Assembly (NCBI GenBank): GCA_947455725.1
Contig: CANGPL010000005.1
Coordinates: 23,056 to 87,055, forward strand
Reading direction: 5' to 3'
DNA length: 64,000 nt
Source of the DNA: Hyphomicrobiales bacterium
GTDB lineage: Bacteria; Pseudomonadota; Alphaproteobacteria; Rhizobiales; Beijerinckiaceae
This document shows positions 45,824 through 53,131 of this stretch, in pieces; within the stretch, counting starts at the first letter, position 1, and each line of letters opens with the position of its first letter. The notes beneath the pieces are model-generated. The model was not told the DNA's origin. It made no database searches and worked only from the letters and a program-made list of their open reading frames with translations. The position numbers and the translations under genes were made by a program.

Positions 45824-47178
45824 GCTGCATCTCCCATCATGGCGCTGTCTTGCCTTTCACTCACCTGATCTTTTTCTTGGAATTTCCGATAAAGCGTCGA
45901 TCGACCGAGGCCGAGAGCCTTTGCGGCACGTCCTAACGAGCCGCCACAATGGCGCTGCGCCATCTCAAAAATTTCACTCTCGATTTCTGAAAAAGGCCGT
46001 AATGCGCCGGTTTCATCAAAAAGAGCCAAAGTATCCCGCCGATAATCGCTGAGCGTCGGCGTCGGGCTTATCGCTAATTCGCCATCAAAATCGGCGTCCG
46101 TTAGCCAAGGCGTTGCGGCGCGCTGAACGGCAAGCCGAATAGTCGCTTCAAATTCGGGATAATTACCGCGCCATGCCTGTTGCGAAAGATAATCAACGGC
46201 ACCTTTTGTCAGACCCCGAATATTTTTGCCCAATTCGGAAGAGACCCGAAGCGCAATGCGCTCGGCTAAAACGGGAAGATCGAAGAGCCTTTCGCGCAAA
46301 GGCGGAATTCGAATAGGAGTTACGGTCAGCCGATAAAATAAATCCTCGCGAAAAGTGCCGGACCGCGCGAGATCAATCAGGCGCGCGCGGCTGCTAGCAA
46401 TTAGTCGAGGCGTTTTACTGGATGGGCTCACCATCATAGCAGATTGGGCAAGCAGTGTTTGCGCGGCAAAATCCAAATGATGGATCGAGGACAGATAAAG
46501 CGTTCCTGCCTTCGCCCGTTCCATTGCAGCTTCAAGCCGAGAAACGCTTTCCGTTGCTTGAAGAAGCGAACAATCAATGCTCACGAATGGCTTTTTACTG
46601 CGCGGTGATGAGCCATGAATCGCACGCGCGAGTTGAGCTTTTCCGCTTCCGTCTTCGCCTTCAATCAATACCGCAAAATCGCGCTTGATTGACTTGGTGG
46701 CGAAGTTCGAAATTTGCGCAAAGATTGGATCAACACTCGCAAGCTCATCAAGCGTAATCAGCTCCGATGATAAATGATGCTCGATCTTAAGGCCCGCGAC
46801 CAACGACTTGAACCGCAGGGCATTCATCAACGAGACCTGAAGTCGTTCCGGCCCCACCGGCTTAATTACAAAATCCGAGGCACCCGCCGAAATAGCGCCC
46901 ATCACGCTATCAACCCCCGCCGGTGTCACCATAGCAATCACAGGGATACGCGATCCACCCGATGTGAGCCGGTGCAGAACCGCCATACCATCAAGATCCG
47001 GCATAACGAGATCCAGCAACACAATATCGATTGCCTGGCTTTCAATACCCCCGATGATCGCAAGAGCCTCTTCGCCGCTTTGGGCCGTGCGAACGCCATA
47101 GCCAAGACGCGTGACAATCCTCTCTAGCAATGAGCGATGGATTGGATCATCATCAACAACGAGAACTGTACTCAGCAT
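45820..47178 (-). CDS. NtrC-like response regulator with degenerate ATPase domain
   Basis: A 452-residue protein: receiver domain 1-120 (VVDDDPIHRSLL, phosphoacceptor Asp in VLLDLVMPDLDG), AAA domain about 140-370, and a Fis-type HTH at 415-445 (GRAAKALGLGRSTLYRKF). Walker A is present as GEDGSGKAQLA, but Walker B reads TLYLSSIHHLD where the family has TLFLDEI, and the GAFTGA loop that contacts sigma-54 is absent. RFinger-like REDLFYRL is kept. It therefore probably does not activate sigma-54 promoters and may act as a simple DNA-binding regulator. No histidine kinase is adjacent. Confidence 0.85.
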   Translation of the reverse strand: MLSTVLVVDDDPIHRSLLERIVTRLGYGVRTAQSGEEALAIIGGIESQAIDIVLLDLVMPDLDGMAVLHRLTSGGSRIPVIAMVTPAGVDSVMGAISAGASDFVIKPVGPERLQVSLMNALRFKSLVAGLKIEHHLSSELITLDELASVDPIFAQISNFATKSIKRDFAVLIEGEDGSGKAQLARAIHGSSPRSKKPFVSIDCSLLQATESVSRLEAAMERAKAGTLYLSSIHHLDFAAQTLLAQSAMMVSPSSKTPRLIASSRARLIDLARSGTFREDLFYRLTVTPIRIPPLRERLFDLPVLAERIALRVSSELGKNIRGLTKGAVDYLSQQAWRGNYPEFEATIRLAVQRAATPWLTDADFDGELAISPTPTLSDYRRDTLALFDETGALRPFSEIESEIFEMAQRHCGGSLGRAAKALGLGRSTLYRKFQEKDQVSERQDSAMMGDAA

Positions 47179-47322
47179 TCAAACCGTCCACCGGGGACGG
47201 ATCGTCCCGAATCGATTTGACTTTGCGTTGATTTGGTAAAAGCAGCTTTAACAGAGCAGCAAAAAACGAAGTTTTTTGCCTTTTCGATTGATCGTTAGCG
47301 AGAAGCGGCCAATATATAATCC

Positions 47323-49239
47323 ATGAAATCCATTCGGTGGTCCCGCCAACCGATTTTGAAAGCTATTGGTCGCGTTATGAATATGAAATCGTTTTTCCAG
47401 GTCAAATCGTCTGCCCTTTTGTCATCCTCAGCTTCTGCAGCATCAGCGTCGAAAGATGCAGAACTCGGTCCATTGCCTGAGTGGAACCTCGCCGATTTAT
47501 ACAGCGCCATGGATGCGCCGGAGCTCGAAGCCGATTTTGTCCGTGTCGAGACCGAATCAAAAGCGTTTGTCGATCGTTACAAAGGCAAGCTGGATGGGTT
47601 AGCCCGCGCGGCGAATGCGTCCGAGCACTTGGCCGAATGCGTTGCGACGTATGAAGCCATTGATGATCGCTTAGGCCGCATCTTGTCCTATGCCGGCCTT
47701 GTCTATGCGGGCGATACCAGCGACGCCAAGCGGGCCAAGTTTTATGGCGATACCCAAGATCGGGCGACAAAAATCAGTTCCGACCTCTTATTCTTCACGC
47801 TTGAGCTCAACCGCATCGATGACGCCATCTTGGATGCCGCGGCCGCCAATGGTCCGCTCGCCCATTATAAGCCTTGGCTGGTCGATATAAGGATGGAAAA
47901 GCCGTTTCAGTTGGAGGACCGGCTGGAACAGGTTTTCCTCGAAAAATCGGTCACCGCCTCGGGCGCTTGGAACCGTCTGTTTGATGAAACGATGTCTGAT
48001 TTGCGCTTCAGCTTTGAAGGCGAAGATTTAACGCTCGAATCGGTGCTTGATAAATTTCAAGATCAAGACGGCGACATCCGCCATAAGGCGTCCGACTCGC
48101 TTGCCGCGACGTTCAAAGAAAATCTCCGCACCTTCACCCTCATCACCAACACGCTCGCCAAAGATAAGGAAATCTCGGATCGCTGGCGCGGTTTTCAGGA
48201 CGTGGCCGATAGCCGCCATCTCTCCAATCGGGTTGAGCGCGAAGTCGTTGACGCCTTGGTGAGCGCCGTGCGCGCCGCCTATCCTCGGCTCTCGCATCGG
48301 TATTACAAGCTCAAAGCGAAATGGTTCGGTATGGACCAGCTTAACCATTGGGACCGCAATGCGCCCCTGCCCAAGGTTGACCAGAAGATCATTCCATGGA
48401 TCGAGGCGCGCGATACGGTGCTCGATGCTTATGGTGATTTTTCGCCTCGCATGGCGGCCATTGCCAAAGACTTTTTCGACAAGCAATGGATCGATGCGCC
48501 CGTTCGTCCCGGCAAGGCACCGGGTGCTTTTGCCCATCCAACCGTGCCATCGTCGCACCCTTATGTGCTCGTCAATTATCTCGGCAAGCCGCGCGATGTG
48601 ATGACGTTGGCGCATGAGCTTGGCCATGGTGTTCACCAAGTCCTGGCTGCGGCCAATGGCTCGCTCATGGCGCCTACGCCATTGACGCTGGCTGAAACAG
48701 CCTCCGTCTTTGGCGAGATGCTCACCTTCCGCCGCCTTCTGGATCGGATTACCGATCCTGCTCAACGCAAAGCGATGCTCGCCTCAAAAGTTGAGGACAT
48801 GATCAATACGGTCGTTCGGCAGATCGCCTTTTACAGTTTTGAGCGCGATATCCACATCGAGCGTCGCAAAGGGGAGCTCACCGCCGAGCAGATTTGCGAG
48901 ATTTGGCTCAATGTTCAACGCGAGAGCCTCGGACCAGCGATTAAGCTCGGCGAGGGTTATGAAACCTTTTGGACCTATATCCCGCATTTCATCCACTCGC
49001 CCTTCTATGTTTATGCTTATGCCTTCGGTGATTGCCTCGTAAACTCGCTCTATGCGGTTTATGAGGGCGCATCCGACGGTTTTGCCGAGCGCTATTTTGC
49101 GATGCTTTCGGCTGGCGGAACCAAGCACCATTCCGAACTCCTAAAGCCTTTTGGTCTAGATGCCCGAGATCCTGCTTTCTGGCAGGTGGGCCTTTCCTTG
49201 ATCGAGCGGATGATCGTGGAGCTTGAGGGGATGGAGTGA
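47323..49239 (+). CDS. M3-family oligoendopeptidase F
   Basis: A 638-residue cytoplasmic zinc metallopeptidase that cleaves oligopeptides. The zinc site is HELGHGVHQ near residue 430, with the third ligand in LAETASVFGEM about 25 residues later. Upstream, the PGKAPGAFAHPTVPSSHPYVLVNY segment and the N-terminal helical domain (LPEWNLADLYSAMDAPEL) match PepF/M3B proteins. The first 35 residues look like a non-conserved leader, and the ATG at 47377 is an alternative start. It is divergent from the response regulator. Confidence 0.93.
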   Translation: MKSIRWSRQPILKAIGRVMNMKSFFQVKSSALLSSSASAASASKDAELGPLPEWNLADLYSAMDAPELEADFVRVETESKAFVDRYKGKLDGLARAANASEHLAECVATYEAIDDRLGRILSYAGLVYAGDTSDAKRAKFYGDTQDRATKISSDLLFFTLELNRIDDAILDAAAANGPLAHYKPWLVDIRMEKPFQLEDRLEQVFLEKSVTASGAWNRLFDETMSDLRFSFEGEDLTLESVLDKFQDQDGDIRHKASDSLAATFKENLRTFTLITNTLAKDKEISDRWRGFQDVADSRHLSNRVEREVVDALVSAVRAAYPRLSHRYYKLKAKWFGMDQLNHWDRNAPLPKVDQKIIPWIEARDTVLDAYGDFSPRMAAIAKDFFDKQWIDAPVRPGKAPGAFAHPTVPSSHPYVLVNYLGKPRDVMTLAHELGHGVHQVLAAANGSLMAPTPLTLAETASVFGEMLTFRRLLDRITDPAQRKAMLASKVEDMINTVVRQIAFYSFERDIHIERRKGELTAEQICEIWLNVQRESLGPAIKLGEGYETFWTYIPHFIHSPFYVYAYAFGDCLVNSLYAVYEGASDGFAERYFAMLSAGGTKHHSELLKPFGLDARDPAFWQVGLSLIERMIVELEGME

Positions 49240-49281
49240 GGGGCGACGTGACTTTTACATTCTGAAGTCTGTTTTACATTG

Positions 49282-49349
49282 TGTATAACATGTAGACTTG
49301 TTATACAGTCTGTATAATTTTTCTGTCCAATTGGTCCGAGGGTTATACA
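49282..49349. promoter_or_regulatory. Inverted repeats and promoter of the AbrB-Doc module
   Basis: TGTATAACA (49282-49290) and TGTTATACA (49299-49307) form a perfect 9-bp inverted repeat with an 8-base spacer. A consensus TATAAT lies at 49313-49318 and GTTATACA recurs just before the ATG. A direct repeat TTTTACATT occurs at about 49253 and 49272. Such arrays fit autorepression by the antitoxin; the -35 is unclear. Confidence 0.65.
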
Positions 49350-49610
49350 ATGAACGAGCAGCCAAAGACGGTTGAAGTGGACGGCGCCTTTCTTCAGGTT
49401 CGTAAAATCGGTAATTCGCTTGGCTTGATTTTACCGAAGGATCTGTTGGCACGGCTCAACTTAAAAGATGGCGATAAGCTGCATATTGTCGAACAGCCTG
49501 AGCGTGGATTGCATCTCACACCCTATGATCCCGTCCACGCCAAAGGGATGGAAATTGCCCGCAAAGCGTTCAAAACCTACGCCAATACGTTCCGGGAATT
49601 GGCCAAATAG
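49350..49610 (+). CDS. AbrB/MazE-type antitoxin
   Basis: An 86-residue protein with an N-terminal SpoVT/AbrB swapped-hairpin DNA-binding domain (QVRKIGNSLGLILPKDLLARLNLKDGD, described by its ends, residues 16-43) and a C-terminal tail that would neutralise the toxin. It lies 45 bases before a Doc-type toxin gene. Antitoxins of this fold usually repress their own operon, which fits the inverted repeats at its promoter. The pairing AbrB fold with Doc differs from the classic Phd-Doc pair. Confidence 0.87.
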   Translation: MNEQPKTVEVDGAFLQVRKIGNSLGLILPKDLLARLNLKDGDKLHIVEQPERGLHLTPYDPVHAKGMEIARKAFKTYANTFRELAK

Positions 49611-49655
49611 AGCCAAATTTTATCATTTCTGTTCAATTCCAGACAGTGTCCACGC

Positions 49656-50045
49656 ATGCAACGTTCCGAGCCGCTTTGGCTGACGCCCGAATTGATGATC
49701 GATATTCATGCCGAACAGCTCGCCATATTTGGCGGGCCACCCGGGCTGAGAGATCGCGGGATGCTGGAGTCGGCTCTGGGTCGGCCGGTTAATAAATACG
49801 CTTATGGCGAGGACGATCTAGCGGTCTTGGCTGCCGCCTACACGTTTGGAATTGCCAGAAATCATCCGTTTGTAGATGGCAATAAGCGCGCCGCTTTTGC
49901 CGCTCTTATCGTCTTTCTAGGCTTAAATGATATTGATTTTCTGGTTCCCGAAACCCACGCAACGGCCATAATCCTCGAGGTCGCCGCCGGAAACATTGGC
50001 GAAGAGGGTCTCGCGCGCTGGATTAGGGACAATTGGCCGCAATAG
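49656..50045 (+). CDS. Death-on-curing family toxin (Fic/Doc)
   Basis: A 129-residue Doc protein with the catalytic motif HPFVDGNKRAAFAAL near residue 70, matching the Fic/Doc consensus HxFx(D/N)(A/G)NKR. The N-terminus RDRGMLESALGRP and the C-terminal helical bundle are typical of Doc. P1 Doc phosphorylates and inactivates EF-Tu; the same target is likely but not proven. The start ATG has no strong ribosome-binding site, in line with low toxin expression. The following gene begins 73 bases later. Confidence 0.9.
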   Translation: MQRSEPLWLTPELMIDIHAEQLAIFGGPPGLRDRGMLESALGRPVNKYAYGEDDLAVLAAAYTFGIARNHPFVDGNKRAAFAALIVFLGLNDIDFLVPETHATAIILEVAAGNIGEEGLARWIRDNWPQ

Positions 50046-50118
50046 CGTCCAACCAAGCCATACATCCGCAGCCCATCCGACCTCGTATCAATACCATGCA
50101 TATCATAGGGAAAATCCA

Positions 50119-51480
50119 ATGAACGGCTCGAACCAAGACGCCGAACGCAACCGTATTTCGGCACGCCTTTCGCGCTATGCGCGCGTCGGTGCCGGTTTAG
50201 GCGGCGTTGCGGCGCGCATCGCGGGTGGTCGTCTCTTCGGTACCGACCTTGCCGATCGTGGTAATGCCATGGCGCTGACCCAAGCGCTTGGTGGGCTCAA
50301 AGGTCCCTTGATGAAAGTCGCACAATTAATGGCGACGATCCCCGATGCCCTGCCGCCCGAATATGCGTCCGAACTTGCAACGCTTCAAAGCAACGCGCCG
50401 CCAATGGGGGCGGCCTTTGTCCGGCGTCGTATGATGGCGGAGCTCGGCGCCGATTGGCGGTCCCGTTTTGCTGAATTTGATCTTCATCCGACAGCTGCTG
50501 CCTCGCTTGGTCAAGTCCATCGCGCAACGACGGCAAATTGCGAGCGCCTTGCGGTAAAACTGCAATATCCCGATATGGCCTCAGCCGTTGAAGCCGACCT
50601 CAGCCAGCTCGATATTTTGTTTGGCCTGCACCGCCAATTCGATCCATCTGTCGATACGCGCGAAATCGCCAAAGAAATTGCTGCCCGCATTCGCGAGGAA
50701 CTTGATTATACGCGTGAGGCGAAACATGCGTCTCTCTATCAATCGATCCTTGCCGATGAGCCGCTCGTTAAAGTCCCGCGCATTCAATCGGATCTTTCGA
50801 CACGGCGCCTTTTGTCGATGGAATGGCTTGATGGCAAGCCGCTATTGTCCTTCAAACAATCGGACGCAGAAACGCGGAACCTGTTAGCGACCGCCATGTT
50901 CAAAGCTTGGTGGTTACCCTTCAGCCATCACGGCGTGATCCATGGTGATCCGCATTTGGGCAATTACACGGTATTCGAGAACGAGGGCGCGGCGGGCGGT
51001 ATCAATCTATTGGATTATGGATGCATTCGCATTTTCCCACCCTCCTTTGTCGGCGGTGTTGTCGACCTCTATCGGGGGCTCTTGGAGAATAATCAGGAGC
51101 GCATCGTTCATGCCTATGAGGTTTGGGGCTTTAAGGGCCTGCGCAAAGATTTGATCGAAATCCTCAATCTATGGGCGCGCTTCATTTATGGCCCCCTCTT
51201 GGATGATCGCACGCGCACCGTCGCTGATGGCGTGGCCCCTGGTGAATATGGCCGCAAGGAAGCCTTTACCGTGCATCAGGCCTTGAAGGAAAAAGGTCCG
51301 GTCACGATCCCGCGCGAATTCGTGTTTATGGATCGAGCGGCTATTGGCCTTGGCGGCGTGTTTTTGCACTTAAATGCCGAGCTGAATTTCTATCGTTTGT
51401 TCAATGAAGCCATTGACGGATTTTCGGTCGAGCGCGTCGCCGCCCGTCAAAGCGAAGCTATTCGCATGGCAGGGCTTTGA
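50119..51480 (+). CDS. AarF/ABC1/UbiB-type atypical kinase
   Basis: A 453-residue protein of the UbiB/COQ8 family. Motifs are the KxxQ segment LMKVAQLMATIPDALP near 65, the A-rich loop AAASLGQVHRATT near 120, the invariant Lys in LAVKLQYP, HGDPHLGNY near 277, and NLLDYGCIRI. Members have an ATPase-like function in quinone synthesis or lipid homeostasis. An upstream frame start at 49996 would overlap doc and is disfavoured; the ATG at 50119 has AGGGA eight bases before it. It carries no C-terminal membrane helices of the classical UbiB type. Confidence 0.88.
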   Translation: MNGSNQDAERNRISARLSRYARVGAGLGGVAARIAGGRLFGTDLADRGNAMALTQALGGLKGPLMKVAQLMATIPDALPPEYASELATLQSNAPPMGAAFVRRRMMAELGADWRSRFAEFDLHPTAAASLGQVHRATTANCERLAVKLQYPDMASAVEADLSQLDILFGLHRQFDPSVDTREIAKEIAARIREELDYTREAKHASLYQSILADEPLVKVPRIQSDLSTRRLLSMEWLDGKPLLSFKQSDAETRNLLATAMFKAWWLPFSHHGVIHGDPHLGNYTVFENEGAAGGINLLDYGCIRIFPPSFVGGVVDLYRGLLENNQERIVHAYEVWGFKGLRKDLIEILNLWARFIYGPLLDDRTRTVADGVAPGEYGRKEAFTVHQALKEKGPVTIPREFVFMDRAAIGLGGVFLHLNAELNFYRLFNEAIDGFSVERVAARQSEAIRMAGL

Positions 51481-51483
51481 TAG

Positions 51484-51512
51484 AAAAAGGCCTGATGCTT
51501 GCGCATCAGGCC
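51484..51512 (-). terminator. Minus-strand rho-independent terminator
   Basis: A perfect 10-bp stem GGCCTGATGC/GCATCAGGCC with a 4-base loop. On the minus strand it is followed by TTTTT (plus-strand A5 at 51484-51488); on the plus strand no T-run follows. It therefore ends a transcript coming from the right, although no minus-strand protein gene exists there. Confidence 0.8.
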
Positions 51513-51590
51513 AAGTCGGGGAAAACAATCAGGGACGAGCCGGTTACTTTTGCGGCACCCGTTAAGGCTGGGGGGCAGTCAATAGGCGCA
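51484..51590 (-). ncRNA. Candidate C-rich trans-acting small RNA (minus strand)
   Basis: The 287-base gap 51481-51767 lacks a protein gene but ends in a minus-strand terminator. Upstream of it on the minus strand lie two C-rich, unpaired stretches, GACTGCCCCCCAG and TGTTTTCCCCGAC, which could pair with Shine-Dalgarno sequences. A stem AGCC/GGCT with GGT/ACC can form between them. This layout is like Hfq-dependent small RNAs of the AbcR kind. The 5' end and promoter are not resolved, and no family match can be claimed from sequence reading alone. Confidence 0.4.
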
Positions 51591-51767
51591 CGCACAGCAA
51601 CCAGCTTCACGAATCACTATTCACATTTACTGGGGCAAAGAGACGACTAGTATGCGGCAAAATCATGACTTTTTGCAGGTCGGCTTTTTTATGGTCGAAT
51701 TGCCTCTTGATGCTCCGGTCGAATGACGCTTTGATGACGTTAGGACGGTGATGAATCGGAGGTTTGG

Positions 51768-52172
51768 GTGACAGATAGTCAGGATAGTCTAACGCCTGCC
51801 GTGATCGTGCCATTGCGGAATGATAGCCGCTCGTCAGCCCCAAACCAGCCAATCGCCAATCCTGTTCCGGTCGAGCCACAGATTACCTTTGATCGCAACG
51901 AGCTTAACGCGCTGCTTAGCCTTTACGGTCGCAAAGTCGCCGATGGCGAATGGCGGGATTACGCGATGGATTTCTTGAAAGACCGCGCGGTGTTTTCGGT
52001 CTTTCGTCGGTCAACCGAATACCCGCTTTACCGCATTGAAAAGAACCCCAAGCTGGCCCGTAAACAAGGTGCTTATTCGGTCGTGTCTGCCGCCGGCCAG
52101 ATACTCAAACGCGGCCATGAACTTGCTCGCGTGTTAACTGTGCTCGAAAAACCCGTAAGGCTGGTGGTCTAA
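51768..52172 (+). CDS. DUF2794 domain-containing protein
   Basis: A 134-residue protein with an unstructured N-terminus (about 1-37) and the DUF2794 core: ITFDRNELNALLSLYGRKVADGEWRDYAMDFL, described by its ends, and the ending VYRIEKNPKLARKQG-like stretch LYRIEKNPKLARKQG. The family is nearly confined to Alphaproteobacteria and has no known function. The GTG at 51768 has GGAGG five bases upstream. A bidirectional terminator follows. Confidence 0.88.
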   Translation: MTDSQDSLTPAVIVPLRNDSRSSAPNQPIANPVPVEPQITFDRNELNALLSLYGRKVADGEWRDYAMDFLKDRAVFSVFRRSTEYPLYRIEKNPKLARKQGAYSVVSAAGQILKRGHELARVLTVLEKPVRLVV

Positions 52173-52177
52173 AACAA

Positions 52178-52205
52178 AAAAGCCCCGGCTTTCACCGGGG
52201 CTTTT
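52178..52205. terminator. Bidirectional terminator between DUF2794 gene and BI-1 gene
   Basis: Stem AAAAGCCCCGG/CCGGGGCTTTT with loop CTTTCA gives T-runs on both strands. It serves the convergent genes on each side. Confidence 0.9.
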
Positions 52206-52225
52206 GTAGGTCTATCAACGAACCA

Positions 52226-53008
52226 TCAATTGTTGTTGCGCTGACCGAAGAGCTGCAGCAGCATCTGGAACATATTGATAAAGTCGAGATAGAGCGTCAA
52301 CGCACCCATCACTGAAGCTTTACCAACAAGCTCGGTATCGCCCACAACTTCGTCATACTGATCTTTCAGACGCTGGGTATCCCATGCGGTAAGGCCTGCG
52401 AACACCAAGATACCCAAGACATTCAGACCAAACTGCAAGGCCGAGCTCTGAACAAACATGTTCACGAGGCTAGCGATGATGATGCCGAAAAGGCCCATCA
52501 TCATAAAAGTACCCATCGCAGAAAGATTGCGACGTGTCGTATAGCCATAGAGCGAAAGCGCGCCGAAGGTCGCGGCTGTCATGAACAATACTTGGACGAC
52601 GCTACCGATCTTAAACACCAAGAACACGGTCGAAAGCGATAGGCCCATGACAGCGGCAAAGGCCCAGAACGTGGTCAGCAGCGTTTGATAGGAGCGGTTC
52701 ACGCTAAACGACATAAACATCACAAAACCGAGCGGAGCGAGCATCACAAGCCATTTGATCGGCGAAAGATACATCGCAGCACCGAAATCGGTCAGATACA
52801 TATCCGATGCGATGCGATAGGCCGTCTGTTCTGAGGTCACAGCCGCCATAAACGTGCCCCAAGCCACCAGCGCCGAAATACCAAGCGCGAGCGTCATGTG
52901 GTTATAAATACCAAGCATATAGGACCTGAGGCCCAGATCGTATTCCGCCGAGCCAATACGGGCACCGGTTGGGCCCCAGACGGTCGCGTTGCGATCAAAA
53001 TTAGACAT
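52226..53008 (-). CDS. Bax inhibitor-1/YccA family membrane protein
   Basis: A 260-residue protein with seven predicted membrane helices after a ~30-residue soluble N-terminus. BI-1 family features are VYNHMTLALGISALVAWGT-like segment YNHMTLALGISALVAWGTF, SLSTVFLVF, and FAGLTAWDTQRLKDQYDEV near the C-terminus with the conserved aspartates. Bacterial members form calcium-leak or interact with the FtsH protease, but no role is shown here. It is monocistronic. Confidence 0.92.
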   Translation of the reverse strand: MSNFDRNATVWGPTGARIGSAEYDLGLRSYMLGIYNHMTLALGISALVAWGTFMAAVTSEQTAYRIASDMYLTDFGAAMYLSPIKWLVMLAPLGFVMFMSFSVNRSYQTLLTTFWAFAAVMGLSLSTVFLVFKIGSVVQVLFMTAATFGALSLYGYTTRRNLSAMGTFMMMGLFGIIIASLVNMFVQSSALQFGLNVLGILVFAGLTAWDTQRLKDQYDEVVGDTELVGKASVMGALTLYLDFINMFQMLLQLFGQRNNN

Positions 53009-53131
53009 TTTCTTTCCCTTTTGGAAATTGAGTCACATCCCAACAGGTTTGAACCCCGCGGGACATTAAGAATATGAGGTCAGATCATGGCAAAAACAAG
53101 GGCGCTCTGAAAATGGCGTCGACCGGAGGGC

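Noticed and set aside
47259..47279. Hairpin GCAAAAAAC-GAA-GTTTTTTGC as terminator
   Set aside because: It lies in the divergent gap before the M3 peptidase and the regulator, where no transcript is expected to end; the A/T stem may be incidental.
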